From: Larus michahellis
Lineage: Eukaryota > Chordata > Aves > Charadriiformes > Laridae
DNA: 64,000 bases
Direction of reading: 5' to 3'
Assembly: GCF_964199755.1 (NCBI RefSeq)
Contig: NC_133906.1
Span: 18,077,378 to 18,141,377, forward strand
Of the stretch, positions 1-14,162 are shown one piece after another. Every line of letters begins with the position of its first letter. The first letter of the stretch is position 1. The notes under the pieces are model-generated. The model was not told the DNA's origin and ran no database searches. It saw nothing but the letters and a program-made list of their open reading frames with translations. The position numbers and the translations under genes are program-made.

Positions 1-2290
1 CAGCTCTCTCCTACACTGAGACCAGGAGGGAGGAAGAAATGGGAAGGGAAAGCAGCAATCAGAAAGGAAAAAGTGAAAGAAGGAAGGGATGAGGTGAACC
101 AAGGTAACAGCTGCATCACCATTAACGAATATTATGCATCCCTCTGTGACCTCAGCTGCAGGGACATGATTTAGAGGCCTCGGGTAGAAAAGCGAGCAGG
201 AAATGAAGCAATGCTCTGAGATATGATATCTTTGGATAAATAGCTGGAGGAGGAGGGTGACCAAAGGGTAGACCATTATTTGCCAATATTTTCTTCCCAG
301 GCCCAAATGACACCGCTGTTTTGCTAAGGCCACAGCCTTGTGCTCTGAAGGCATCCAAGTGACCCCAAGTACCCCCACGAACTTGCAACCATGGTCCAGA
401 TGAGAGCCAGATGGAGATGGTGAGAGGTGTTGAGCAGGTTCAACCCATCCCAAACATGCCATGAAAGGACCCAGGTCAAGTAAAGCCAGTGGTCTAAAGG
501 TTTGTGTCATTTTGTCCCTCCTGTGTCCAGGAGTTCACGGAGAAGGGCTGGGGATCAGGATGGACAAATCCATCTCCCACTACATGGAGGGAGGGAGCTG
601 GCACCATGGGACTGGGGCTCTTCTGAGCCCTTGGGTGCTGCGTGGCTCTGGGGGCACTAGGGCTGTTGGGAGGGTTTCACCCCTGGTAACAGCGTGTAGG
701 AAACAGGTCCTGGAGCAGGCACAGGAGGATCAACACTGCTTCATCACGGCTTTTTTTTCTCAGGATGCTCAAATGGCTCAATTCCTAGGGACCAGATTCA
801 CATGGCTGCTGAAGGTCTCAGCCCAGTCTCCCTCCCCAGGACTCCTCGTGTAAACCATCCCCAGCCGGCCCGCCAGGCGGTCTGAGGCGCCGGGATGTGA
901 GATTCCCCATGCCGCCCCTCCGGGCAGCCAGGAATCCACGTTTGCATTCCACCAGAGTCCTTCACCTCCCCACACCCAGGCGCCAAAACCAGGAGATTTC
1001 TGCAAATATTAACATTTCTGACTGCCGTTTGTTTGCCTGTTTATTCTGAGCTACGCATGAAACCCCTCAGATATTCCACACACAGGGCTTGGCCAAAGCA
1101 GCTTTGTCCTCTCAGCGTTCCCTGTGATGGGACACGCTTCAGCTCCCCAGCCAGCCCATTACCTGGTCCCCAGGTGAAGGATGCCCCGTAACGCTCCTCT
1201 GCTGCGCTCGGATGCTCGTGGTGAGGCTGTTGAGCATTCACAGACGTGTCGAGCTGCCTCTGCAGGACCTGAAGTATGTGGATATTATTTTTTTTTGAGG
1301 TTTCTGACCTCAGCTCTGTATAGCAGGGATTTGAGAAAGGTCTTCATGGGCTCACCCTACACAAATGGACTGGACAGGCTTGGCTGCTCAAGGTGCTCGA
1401 GTCTTTTGTGGGTTATCAGCCGTATTTCACGGTCAGAACACAGTAGCCATGAAATCCAGCCCTGTGGCCACATCACATCCCCAGATTGCCTTCCCCTGGC
1501 TGGTCTGACGTTGTTTGCTATAATCTTAAAGGTGGTTACAGAGCTCAGTCCTCTGTAGCAGCCCCTGATGTCACATATGAAAATATTCAGCCCGTTCAGT
1601 GGAGACGGAGAGAATTCGTTTACCACCATTCATCCTTCAAAAGCCAAGGGATGTTTCTGTAGGAGACCCTGCAAGAACAATAACTCTCAGTGCAACATTT
1701 CCTGCAAAGCACAGGTTATTTGGCATAAACGTTCCCCGTTGCTTTTTACTTTGGACTTTGCTATCCGAGAAGGATGCAAGATGTGCTCCAAAATCTCACT
1801 CATTTTGGAGAAACTGAGACTCACCACCGCCTGCAGCTGGGCAGCCACAGCCCGGAGGCACCATCCTGTGACCCCCGGCAGGATTTAAAAGCGTCTCTTC
1901 ACACTTGGCTCTGCCCTTTCCCCTTCCATTTTCTTACTACCACACGGTGAAAGCCGCAGCCTGAGCGTTACCAAAGTGGTCGCCAGAAACAAAATGAAAG
2001 AAATTCAGTTGCCATCGAGCGAGATAACCGTCTCCTTTAAGGAAAACAATTAAAGTGGCTATATCTTTGTTACAAAATCTGGAAGACCCTCAAAAAGATT
2101 TTCCTTCTGGAGCTGTTGCCATAACAACGAGTGTTCGCAAAGGATGCGATGGGGAGAGATGTGCCCTCCGTGAGCACATGGTGCCATGCCCGGCCACGCA
2201 GACGGTGCCCGCAGGCGATGCCAAGGATGAGGGACAGGCCAGCCGAGGAGGAGGGATGCATGGGTGCTATGGTTTGAGGAACCCACAACA
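1..2290. other. Intergenic, GC-rich, no gene recognised
   Basis: Open frames are short, on both strands, and none shows a known domain or a convincing exon flanked by splice sites. No CR1 tail is visible. An AT-rich stretch near 1990-2080 stands out against the GC-rich surroundings and could be regulatory, but this is only an impression of composition. Confidence 0.5.
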
Positions 2291-2294
2291 AGTT

Positions 2295-2830
2295 ATTGTC
2301 ATTTAGACGACTATTCTATCACCCGAAGACCCCTCCCCACCTGGGAATTGGGAAAAAACAAGGAAACATGGGGGTTGAAATATAAACAGATTTAATAAGA
2401 CTAAATAATGAGGATTAATAATGCTAAAGAACCAATATTGATCCTGACACCAATATAAAATCAGCCCGTTCTACCAGCAGGAAGCTGGGCACTCCCAGCA
2501 GGGACAGCCCATGTGGGACACTGCGAGCACTGCGCCTTCGGGAGGAAGGGAAGGGCTCAGGGGTCTGGCACCGGGGCAAGGAGTTCTCAGGATCACAGCC
2601 ATCAAGAAGAGAGCAACTCCTCAGCAAACTTTCATAATTTATATTGAATGTGATGTTCATGGTATGAAATAATCCTGTTGGCAGCTTGGGACAAGTGCCC
2701 GGGTCTTGTTCCTCCTTCTCCCTGCACCTGGTTAACTTGAAAACATTGAGACCTTGAAACCCGCACGCCAGAGCTGGCTATAAAGTAAATATTTTTACAA
2801 ATTCAGACACTAGAGTCTTCTAAAAGTGCA
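2295..2830. repeat. Probable degraded LTR-retroelement fragment
   Basis: The composition changes abruptly here to AT-rich sequence with repeated AATAAT/TTTAATAAGA-like words (about 2375-2450). A second block at 2635-2810 resembles sequence that I associate with endogenous retroviral LTR or near-LTR segments in many bird genomes. No terminal repeats, primer-binding site or retroviral reading frame could be found, so the class and the ends are uncertain. The match is from memory of family character, not from an alignment. Confidence 0.3.
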
Positions 2831-5800
2831 GTTTTCCCAGGCATTAGAAGAGATATTAGCCCTGCGTCACCGAAACCAGGACAATGGGGATGATGCTGGT
2901 GATGGGGAGGAGTAGGGGAGGAGGAGTCCTTTGGTCCTGAGGAGGGGAAAGGATGGGTGGTCAAACTAGTGTGGTCCTGGGAATATTGCACAAATCTTCC
3001 AGCCCATTCACGGTGCCTGTACCGGTGAGGCTGTGGCGGTGCTTGGTGGGGCAGCTCACTGGCACCCAAGCCCTGTGCCGGAGCCGTCCCGAACAGGGGA
3101 CAGCCAGGCTGAAGCCAAGGCCAGAGGCGGGGGTGGCCTTCGGCAGGCTGCCTCTTCTGCCTCCGGTTGTGACAGCACAGTAAACACCGAGAGTGATGAT
3201 CTTACCATGGGGATGAATCGATCTTTCCAGTGCCCTGCTCTTTGCTCCCCATTCAAAGTTCACAAACTGATTTAGCTGTAATAGGAGCTTGGCAGGCTCC
3301 TTCCCCCTCCCTTTTCAGGGGAATAAGCCGGGGCACTGCCTTGCCCAGGACAGCTGTCAAAACAGGGAATAACCCACTCCGGAGACGTGGCACCAGGGCC
3401 CCTGACACCTCTCCCCCTTCTCCGGCCACCCGGGCTGGCTGCGCTCCTCTGCTTCACCCTGCAAAATGGCGATGCCCAGTGCTCTGGTCCTCAAACAGGG
3501 GTGTCATGGGAAGCTGCCCATGTTCTGCCCAGAACAAATGTCACCCTGAAAGAACGTGGTTTTCCCCATCGGAAGCTGAGCACCACGTGCTGCAGCATTT
3601 GGAAGCCCTGAGCTCTCGCAGGCGTAACGCTGTGCAAAGCCGTATTTCCCCTGGCACCTTAAATACCTTCAACACCTGGGGAGAAATAAGTCTCTCCTCC
3701 CTCCAGCAGGAAATGGCTTTCGAAGTGGATTTGCAGGCTCCAGACTCACCTCCCTCATGTGTCTGGTCCGAGCTCTTTAGCGGAGGCAGAGGGGAAACGC
3801 TGCTCATCGAATAATAAATTGCAGGCACGCGCTCCCCTGAGCAGTCGTTTGGAAAGTGTCCCACACGCCTCGTGCCAAATTCGCTGGCCAGGGAAGCTCA
3901 GCGGTATTAGCATGTTCCAGTTAATTAGGGTTGTGAGCCGTCCTTTTCATCGCCTGGAAGAGCTGAAAGAAGGACAAACCCAGAGCTCTGCCTTTATAAG
4001 GCTTTGTGCTTTCCAGCACGGACTCCGCTCGGCTTGTGCGTGCTCCGCTCGTACCCTGGGGACGCTTCTCCTTCTCCTGGGGGCTCGGTGTCATACCTAT
4101 TGCTCAGTGTCAGACGGTGGCTTCTGGGCCACGTTTCTGGGGAACACAGAGCCAAATGGATCCCCAGCCAAACCCCTGGCTTGGTATCAGGAGTGGATCT
4201 GACCCAGTGTGTACTGACACTGCCCAGCACCGCGGAGCTGAGCTCGGCACGGATAAATTGCTCCTTGCTGTCAGCTAATGGGGGTCCCCACAGGACCAGG
4301 AAAGATGGAGCGAGGTGGTGAAGCAGCAAGCGAGGTCTTGCTGGTGGTCTCTACGGTGGTGCTGGGCACTGGAGCTCAGCTCCTGGCAACCTGGTGCCTT
4401 TCGGCAGCACCAAGCCCATGGAAAACACACCCTGCCATCAATTTTTCCCGGGCACTTGCATTGCATTCGGTCTTGACACTTGGGTAGGGTTTAGGCTGGG
4501 GCTGCCAGCAGCACATCCACCTCCGCCCGCTCTCATTGCCACAACCCAGCATTTATAGCCCTGGTTGGCACCGTGAGAGTGCCAGACTGACCACAGACTT
4601 GTAACTTCATCGCAGGACTATGAAGCAGGAGTATCCGGAGCAGAACACCCTGCCTAAATGAGATGGGCAGCTTAGAAAGAAACCCCGTGGGGCAGAAGTG
4701 TCACCCCTCTGTCCTAGCAGGGCTGCCACTGCCGCACCCCCGAGCACCCAGTCCCCTGTACGCCCACGTCACCCATTGCTCCAGCCGTGCGTGTGCCGGA
4801 GTGAGGCATTTTTAGCACCTCTTTTATGGCCAGGGAACCAAGACACATTAAGTGGTTTGCCCAAAGGCAGGCAGGGAGTCTGTGACAGGCCGGGAAATGC
4901 GCTCCTACCCAAAACCAGGCAGATTTCTAGTTTATCCAGACAAGCGCTGGTGTACAATATATCGTATTTTTGCAATCCGGGCTCTGAAGAGCTTATCTGA
5001 CTGCAATTATCCTCTTCTGCAGAAGCTGTTTTCTAGCTGGCTCGGTACACAAACAACAAGCAACAACCCTCTAATAAATTAGCAAAGCTTTGAGTGCGGT
5101 GACTTGCAGAAATGGCAGCTGAATGCAGGGGCCAGTTCTGGGCTCAGAGGTGATGATGTCGCCCCGAGGAACCCTGCCGAGCTGCCCGGAGTCCTTCTGC
5201 CCCGATGTGAGGATGATCAAGGGGATGTTTTGTGTTGGTGGGAGATCCAGGGGTGGGAAGGGAGTGGAAAGGGTAAACCCTCCTCAGCATTAATCGACTT
5301 AATCATACGAGCCCTGTCCCCATCTGCTCCCAGTTCTGCCAGGAGCTGAAGCATGGTGATGTGTGTCCTCTTTGGTAGGACACAAACCCCGTTAATCTCT
5401 TTCCATACGATCTCCTCTTTCTTGGCTCACTGACCCTCATCCTGAAGACACGCTCAGCACCCCCATCTTCTGCCTGCCCTGAGGGAGAGCAGAGCCCTGG
5501 CAGTCCCAGGCCGACCCACGCAGCTCGTCTCTCCTCCTGCTTCTCCTTCAGATCACTCAGGTATTTCAGCAAAACCTTGTCCCTGATGCTATCTCTGCTC
5601 CTCCACTAATTCCAGAAATGTTCATATGGGGACAAAAAGCAGTTACGAAATGAGAACCTGCTTTTAAATTCAGAGAGGGTGCAGACAGCTTTCTATCCTC
5701 CCTCCCACCTCCGAGCAGCTTTGCGGCTAATTTAGTCCCCAAATGCATCACACACTCCAAAATCCACTGCATCCTTGAACTCCGGGGCTCAAATGGAAAA

Positions 5801-8800
5801 GGGGCTGTTGGGTTACCACAACATGCTGATGCTTGCTGAGGCCGCTCAGCAAAATGCAGGCTTGACACCGCGGGAAGGAGCCACGGAAATATTTTAGTTA
5901 CATGCAGGTGGAATTAAACAGATGTTTGGAAAATGAAAAGCTGCTTTTTTTGAAGTATGTCAGTGTTGCTGCTCCAGATGAAGCAGGATGAACTGAAGCA
6001 TCTGGAAGCCTTGGTAACAGCTTTCTTAGCGATTTCTCCCAGGGAGCGATCAGATAATATGCCTTTCTTTTATGACAGAAGTTGAGCTACAGAGTACGGC
6101 TGACAGCTGCAAGGTGTTCAGACCGAGGACCTGCCTGCTCTCTGAGGCAGAGCAGATTATGGGCTGATGAAAAGGCAGCCTTCTCCTCTGCCCCGTTTCC
6201 CAGCTTTTGTACATCATTTTTTCTCCCTGGAGCACAAAATTCATTGTTGTATTCTCAGAAGAGCGGGCGAGCACACTCGCTTTTGCCTAATCAAAGCCCA
6301 GCCACTGGGAAAGGCTTTTGGGCTGCAAAGATCCTTTGAATGATCCCATCGTGTTTGAAAGGACACGGGGCTCCCGGCACACCCGTGCGGGCATTTGTGT
6401 GTACCCAGCGATCACCCCTGGGTTTGAGGTCACAACGGTGCACGCAGTGGGTCCTGGCACCTCTGCTCGGGGCTGTGCAGCCTTCCACACCCCAGGACAA
6501 TGCCAGGCACCATCTTTCTATCTCCCCATCCTTGTACTTCAGGGGGTGGTTGCTGGCTGAGGCTAGGAGGACTCTCAGCTGCTTTGGGATCTGTTAGCTG
6601 CGCAGGGAGGTCTTTTTGCACCTTGGTGTTCAGGCTGCTCCTCTCGACCCACCAAGAGGGCGAGAGGCTCTGGCACAGCAGACCCCAGCTGTCCTTTAGC
6701 TGTCCCTTAGAGAAGCCAAGGGCCAGGCAGCATCAGGGCTACGCCGCGTGTACTCGCCGCCGGCAGTAATTATGTTGTAGCTGGGTGAGATGAGGCAGGC
6801 TGGCAGGCAGCCCATACCGGCGGTGCCGCGAGAAGAGCCTGGCTCCCGGGGAGAGGGCTGGGGAGCGCGGGGGGAGCGAGGGGCCAAACCTCATCCTGGT
6901 GGCTGCCAGTTGGGGTGACAGCCCAGGTGCACTGAGAGCTCCACTTTCCCGTGCTGCGCTGCTCCGTGTCACAGAAGGATGGCTCACAGGGGACGATTCG
7001 TGACCGCGGGCATCACTGTGGATCACGGGCAGCTCTCCCTTCCCAGGCTCTGTCTGTTCGGCCAAGCACACAGGGGCCGAACAGCTATCTGGCCAGAGAG
7101 GTGAGCTGATCCTTGGCAGCATGACAGGTTTTAGTGCAAAACTCTCCGCTGGACCATGGGAGAGGACGGTCTTGGGGACTTGTGCTGACTAATCCATGAT
7201 TTAAGAGTTTGGATTTGCTGTCATCCAGCAAACACCACGTGCCAAAAATGACTGGAATTCACCCCATAGTCCTGATGAAGGTTCATAGCTTCAGGCTGCA
7301 GCGAGTTTCTCTCCTGTCAATCACTGCCTTTTCCCCAGGCATCTTATTCCACCCTGGGAAAGAGAGGAGTGGCGAGCTGTAGCATAGGACTCTGGGGAAT
7401 GGGCAAGAAAAATCTTATGCCAGAAGAGAAAGGAGGAAAAAAAATCTCTCTTTCGAGCAGAAATCAACCATCCACTGCTGAGAGCCTGGACAGGAGGAGT
7501 ATCCATCCACCAGGAAGACAGGGAATAGCATGCACCACTCACTTCCCATTAGCTGCTCTTTGCCTCTCCCTGCGGACCGCTTTGAGACAGCAATGGCCCC
7601 TTCCAAGCAGATTTGTCTTGTCCTGCTCCCCTCTGCTCTCAGCTTTCCAGAGCAGCTAAATCGTCAGCCTCAGGGAAAACAAAGGGGGAGAAGACCCAAA
7701 ACTCACACAAAAATCCAGCCGGCGCAGCTGTGGCGAGCCCTTTCCTTCCTCAGATGGGGAGATGGGGAGAGAGGGGGAAGGATGGGATTCATGAGAACCC
7801 TTGTCGAGCCTTGGGTTCAAGTGCCACTTTCCGTGTGACTTCCTTCAGGAATGTTCTCACTCTCGTTTTTCTGACGAGCCACTGGAGCGTTTTCTTTTTC
7901 CTGGTGTATTGCAAATTTTGCGGCACAGAAAATTGGTTGAAAACCCTCCCTGTTTCCGTTCTCACAAAGAAAAGGAAACCAAAGTCCACTGTGGGGGTGA
8001 AGAGCCAGATTCCTCTGATAAACTTCTAGTTGTAGATACTCAAAGCTCCAAAGTGGTGTCCTCCTCCCTGACCTCTGGGAGCATCTCCTAGTCCAGGTGA
8101 GTTGCAAACTCATACACTGCCTGTGGTAGAAATCCTGTGCTGGGAACACACCTGACTTCTCCTTGAAGGCAAAACCTTTGGCCGGGTAGGCAGCTCTGCT
8201 TCTCCTCCTTCCTTGTGCTGCCCTCAGGGCACTTTCCTGGGCTCTGGTGAGCTTGGATTTTGCAGATCTGGACATGAGGATGCTGCTTTTGTGCCCCTCC
8301 CTCTCTCTTGCTCCAGGTGTATGGGCAGTGCTGAGCACCCTGAAATAGAAGCTCACATGGGTTCCTAGCTCCACATTGAATCTGGCTCTGGAACAGACTG
8401 AGCCATTGCCAAGTGGCTAAAACTTCTCACCATTACTTTTATTTGCATCCCAAGAGTACCCGAAGGCCTGTCCCGCGGCAGCAGCCTGCTCTGTGCAGGG
8501 TGCTGGACAAGCACCGAGGCAGAGGAGGATGGGGCGAGGTCTGTGAAAGCTCTGCTGAGCTGCAGGACCTGCAGACCTCTTGCCGCAGGGGAGATCCACC
8601 CCTGGACAAGACTGTGCCAGTCCCAAACGAGTTTAAAGCCTGAGCAGATCGGAGAGCTGCAGGGTGAGGGTGGGTGGACACTTGTGCAGGTCAGTGGCAC
8701 AGATGAGGAGCCTGCAGACCTGCAGCTCCCACCACTTCTGCCTGGAGAGGGAACTGGATGTGATGGAAAAGCTTCTCTCTCCTCGATGCAAGAAGCCCCT

Positions 8801-11800
8801 CAGTGGCTGAACACTGTATAAACAGCAGCAGCAGGCTCCCTCCCCCTTTCCATTTCTGTTTGTTAAACACACGCTCCCTGCCTTTCTCTCATTCAGGAGC
8901 TAACACAGCATCCAGCTTCGTGAGACGGGGGCTGTCAGTCACCCGGCGAGAGGCTGCTCTCCGGATGCTCAGGGTGGGGTACCGAAGCTATCCCCGGCGA
9001 TGAAGCACCCTCCGGCAGCCCACAGCCTCACCTGACTTCCTCGCTTTTCCGAGGACAGTTGGAGAAAAGTGCTTTTCACCCCTTTGCCACAGGTTGACTC
9101 CCAGAGAGTGGAGAGGACCAAGCGCTCCATCCTGGCCAGCAATGAGACGATAACTGGAGGGGAGAGGCTCGGTTCCTGAAGGAGGAGGACGCTCTGGCCT
9201 TTGCAGGTGGGTCGGGGAGGGCTCGTCTGAGTGGCAGGGCTGAGGTGGGGCCAGCTCTTGGCCATGCCACATGGTTAAAGCAAAAAAAGGTCCAAGCATC
9301 TTTTGGGAAACTGAATTTGGGGACCGACAGCCCTGAGAGCTGCAATAGAGAGAAAGTGAACAAGAAATACCGGCAGGAGAGTTTCGAATGGTTCCCGAGC
9401 AGAAGCAGGGAGTCTGGGAAGCGGAATGCTGAGCCAGAGCAGTCAGGAGAGCAGGTTATTCCAGGGGAGCTGCAGGAACCGGGCATGTAAGAGCTACAGA
9501 GCAGCGTGCTGCAGGTGCGGGGCTGAGGTGCGTGGCTGTCTGAGAAATCCTGATCTCTCCCTCAATCTGCCTCCTCGTGGCTTGGTACAAACCTCCCGTT
9601 GGCTCCTCCGTGCTGGGACTCCGCACACTCGCTGGCACTCGGCTCGCTGCCAGAGATCAGTGCCCTCAAAGAGAGAGATGCAAAGGGAGATAGGGGACTG
9701 CAGGAGGAAAATTGGTGCTTGCTTTCTTTCTGCACTCGTTGCACATTAATTGTTGAACAGAGCGAGCCACTTATAACCCTGTTGCAGCCTGCGTTTCACC
9801 TCCAGAGTTTCTGGTCTGTCCCAAAGCAGGATACTGGGTTTGCTCCCTGTTTGTCCTGTTAGCGGGGTTGTTATTTCCCACCCCTCCCTTATCTCATCTA
9901 CCCCAGGCTCCTTAAATTTCAGGAGGCAACAGACTCCACAGGTTAACCAGGATCATTCCACAGGGTTGTCTCTTCCCTTCCGCAGCCCTGACAACTGGTG
10001 TGCCTCTATCGCAGTGTCACCCACTGAACCCTGTCTCCCAGCCAGCATTGCTCTGCTCCCATGGTGCACGCCACAGGGCCCTGCGCTCTTCCCCCCTGCT
10101 TTCCGCAGGAGAAATTTGCAGGAGAAAGTGTGCATCCCTGCCAAATGGGTCTCTTCTCATCACCTTCTTTTTCATCCTGACCTGACCTGAGTGACTAAGG
10201 TATCTTCCTTGCCTCGTCCCCTTTGGAGTCTTTCGTGGCTCCAGCCTGGTCAGGGCTGTGCAAATGTTTAGAGTGAGGAACTGCAAGAAATCCCTGGAGT
10301 AGCATCTCCTCCTCCTTGCACGTTTTTTCCCAGTGCCAGTTCTACCCTGGGGTCCCCCAGGAGCAGCTCGGGGGCCCTGGAGCTTTGCAAATACAGGGGT
10401 GGCAGCGCGTGTCTGATGCCATTAGGTTTCTGCACCAATCGGCCTGATCTGGATAGATCATTTACCAAGCTGCAGCAGATGATGGGCAGATCAGAGGGTC
10501 TTCCCTTCTGCCATACTGTCATAGTGCGGCAATTACGCCTTCACTGGAGATGGAAGGACCTGCAGTAATTTCTATTTGTTCCTTGGCTTCAGGAAATCTT
10601 CCCAGAGCTGCTGTTTGTCCTGAAACCAGCCCATTGCACAGAGAAGGCAAACGCCTCTCCCCTCCATCACTCACATTTTGCATTTTCATGCAGCTCCCGA
10701 AATCTATGTTCAGGTTCTGTCCTGAGAGATGCAGAGCCCTCTCTGGTGGGGAACGCAGGAGGGTGGAGTTTGCGAACTTGGGCTCTGCTCCCAGCCCTGC
10801 CCTGGATGTGCTGGGTGGCCTCTGGCAAGCTGGTTAATCTCCATATCTCAGTTTACTGTGTTCTCCTCCCTTAAGTGCTGTGCTGTGGGGTGCAGGGCTG
10901 AACACTGCTGCCTCTTGAGTGCTGCAGGGGAACATGAAGGTGGCAAAAGGTGGTCTGCCCCAGGGTGACAACTGGGTTCTGGTGATGAGGGATGGTCTCA
11001 GACCTCCTTGCTACGGACACCTGAGTGCTGCCAGATATGGGACTAGGGATGAGATGAGTCAGTGCTCCAGACTGAGCTGCTGGAGATGAAGGGGTTTCAT
11101 GGAATTGAGCTGCTTTGGAGGAAGGACACAGCATGGAACAAATCAGTGAGCCAAGCCATGAAAGTATACATCAGCCTCAGCCCTCGCACCCCAGCGCTGC
11201 TGTACAAAGAGACTGTGGCTGTCATTAGCCAGAGAGCAGAGGTTGGCCCAAGTCCCTCCACTCCCTCCTTTTGAATCAACGATAACTGATAGAATTGTAA
11301 TTCCTGGCCATGCTCTGAGCAATCTTTGTCCTTACCTCCCTCTTTTCTGCACCCCTTGTCCCCACGCTGCGTGTCTGCTGGTTGTAGCGACCCCAGTCTC
11401 GCTGCTTGGGACAAAACGAGGCATTTTAATTAACAAGCTCTGTTTTCTCCAGCCCTCTGCCAACCCCTCCAGCCCTGTTTTCTGAACCCTGCCAGGCTCT
11501 GCAGATGGCTCTTCCAGGTCTGGATGTGCCCTGACAGATCTGGACCGGGCTGGCTACGTGCCTGGGGCTGCAGCAGGGACACGCAGGGAGCCGGGGCGTC
11601 CCCAGGACGCAGAGGTGCGTGTGAGTCCCAGGGCACCCTCATTGGGAGCCATCCCTGGGTCCCGGTCCTGCCGCAGGCTGAACCTCAGCTGGAGGAGGGG
11701 GTGAGGGTGGGATCCAGGCACTGCCCTGTTTCTGCAACCCTTTATGGCAGCCCGGCACAGAGGTAAGGGCATAGGGTAGTATTTCTGCCTCCTCCTGGTC

Positions 11801-14000
11801 TGCCCTGCTGTTTTGTTCTCCCAAAAGCAGTTCAGCTCCAAGGATTTTTCCATCTAGCCTGGCAGGCCCGCTGGGCACAGGAGCGTGTGCCTGGCAGCAG
11901 CCTACACATATGCCAGCACGTCCATTACTTGTTGGAACGGACCTTGGTCCACTCCTAGCAGCATCCCTGCGATCTCCAGGCAGCCCCTGGAGTGGGCACA
12001 TTTATTATGACCATTTTGTCTCTTAATTAAAATGCCTTAATTGATTTTTAATGGTTCCCCTTTGGAAAAAAAACAAAGCAAAGCAAATCAAATAACAACT
12101 CCATTAAGGCCATTTTGTTAGGAAGTGAAACAGCTCCAATAATCACGGTGTTCCTGGCTCCTCTCAGATGGTGGGTAGCTGCCAGTCTCCAGTGAAAGGA
12201 AATAGCCTGGGATGTGAACAGGGGAACTGTCAGCCAGTTGGTGGGTGAGATGGGGAAAATGGGAAGGGAGTGTCCACTGGTGTTGGGCCAGGAGTTGGGT
12301 ACTGAAGATAAATGGGACAGGCAAGCCACAGAAAAAGGGATAATATGTGGTAGTGATAAAGTAATGCTAGACAATCTGGAAGGTATAAAGGTATAAAAGC
12401 CCAGGCAGAGAGCAAGCAACGGAAGCACAGACACAGACAGTGTGCCCAGCCCTTGCGCTGTTTCCTGCACTGACCTCGCTCCTCCGGCAGGAAGGTTTGC
12501 TCTGGGGGCAGCTGGGTGTCTGAGGGCTGCCGCCGCCTGTGGGTCGGGTCTGACCAAAAGGCTGTGGCTGTGCCACCGTCCCAGGGCTCCCTTCCCCACT
12601 GTGTCGGCTGCATGGGACGGCTCTGAGGTCCTCTCTCCTGCCTTAGAAGCCGGGACCTCCCTTTTGGCTTTGGGATTACCTTTCCAGGGCTGGGGCAGCT
12701 ATGTCATGGAGGTCTGAGATCACCCTTAAGCAAACCCTCACCCCAGCAAATCCACCCATTTTTCCCTCATGCTGCTTAAAGCCACCTTCTTACCCTCTTA
12801 CGGTAGCTATATGGTCTCCACTATCATGGTATCTGAGCCCAACAACTTCATTTACAGGAATCATTGGCATAAATCAGCTGGCGGAGTTAGACAAGTTAGG
12901 CAAGTCAATGCACATGGAGAGGTCAGGAGAAAGCAAGTGTGCAGGCAGGGAGGGTCTATGGCAGGCAGCTCCATTGCTGGGTCTCTGCAGAGGCCCGGGT
13001 TTGCAGCCGGCCGGGCAGATTCCTAGGAGCAGCTCCCAGGGGGGAATTACAGCCCTTGCTCTGAGGAGCAATGAAAGAACAAGCAGCCATTTATTATTTA
13101 TTGCAATGTAATTGCTGTCACCTTCACCATCTTGCCACCGTTTTTTTTATGCCATTTGTTTAAGGAACTAGATGAAATGAAGGTGCTCTGCCCAGAAAGC
13201 ATTCTCCCTTCCCAAGGACAGGCTGTCCTTAAATATTTTGGCTTGCAGGGCATGGAGCTGCAGAAGCCCACCAGCACCAGGTCAGCAGTGCTCCTGTCTC
13301 ACCTGGTACAAACCCAGAGCAGCGTGTTCCTCAAGGAGGCTGAGAAGGAGCCCCGCTGCCTCTAATTCCCAGCTTCATTTAAGCCCTGTGCATCCCTCCC
13401 TTGGTGGCAGGTCATTCTCTCCTCTCTCTGCAGGTCAGAGAAAACATGAAGCTCTGCAGACCACCTTGTTTGGGCAGAGCGAAGACTTTTGCTCACTTTT
13501 GATCAAGTGTGCAGTGGGAATGGGCCCCCCCCGCCCCAGTGCTGGGGAGAGGGGATATGTGGGGGCCCACGTCCACGCCTCTCCGCATGCCCCGGCAGCG
13601 ATGCTGAGACACTGAGAGGGAGCCAGTAACAGAGCTGGCTTTTCTCCTGCTGTGTTTGGACTGAATGAAAACCCTGTCGTGACAACACTCTGCTCTAACA
13701 ACGGCACCAAACGCCAGCCGCGGGTTCCAGGCTGAGTCAGTTCTGGCTCCTCAGTCGGGTTCCCTGATCCCATAGCCATATTCACGCAGAGGTTGGAGCA
13801 CCACGGGGCAGGAGGCTCACTGACGCCGGGACCTTGGCTCTCGGGCCTCTTTGTGCCTGGCCGCTCAGCAGCAGCTCTGCGGGAGGCTTGTTCACAGCTT
13901 CAGCGTCTGTCCCCTGCACATGCACGTCCCTGCAGGAGCTCCCTCCTCTGCAACACTGGCGGATGCCTGGGTGTCACCAACACCGAGGGGACAGACAGGT
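2831..14000. other. Long GC-rich intergenic region without recognised genes
   Basis: More than 11 kb with many short overlapping frames typical of GC-rich non-coding DNA. The longest frames (about 185-195 codons) have low-complexity Ser/Pro/Arg composition and no domain. No CR1 copies, rRNA, tRNA or array-like repeats were seen. A CpG-rich patch at 6740-6880 and AT-rich blocks at 11995-12120 and 13080-13130 are the only local features. This could be deep intron or flank of a gene whose exons lie outside the window. Confidence 0.5.
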
Positions 14001-14162
14001 TCTTTTAGGGATCCTTGGCAGAATGATGACGGCACTAAATCGTAGTTACAATTAAAGCTATATTTTCTTAACAGGATACTATGATTAGCATAGCAGAGAT
14101 ACTACGATTAGAATGGCACAGGATTCTACAAGCAGAATCAATGTAGCACAATCTGTAAGTAG

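Noticed and set aside
2829-2841. 13-base match to the core of miR-145 (CAGTTTTCCCAGG)
   Set aside because: The flanking bases differ from the mature sequence and there is no complementary arm within 80 bases, so no precursor hairpin.
3230-3814. 194-codon open frame on the plus strand
   Set aside because: Ser/Pro/Arg-rich composition as expected from GC-rich non-coding DNA, other frames open alongside, no domain and no supporting splice sites.
7817-8374. 185-codon open frame on the minus strand
   Set aside because: No recognisable domain or repeats of known families, low-complexity basic composition, overlapping frames on the other strand.
12048-12599. 183-codon open frame on the minus strand
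   Set aside because: Runs through the AT-rich block at 12050 and has no domain; the composition looks random.
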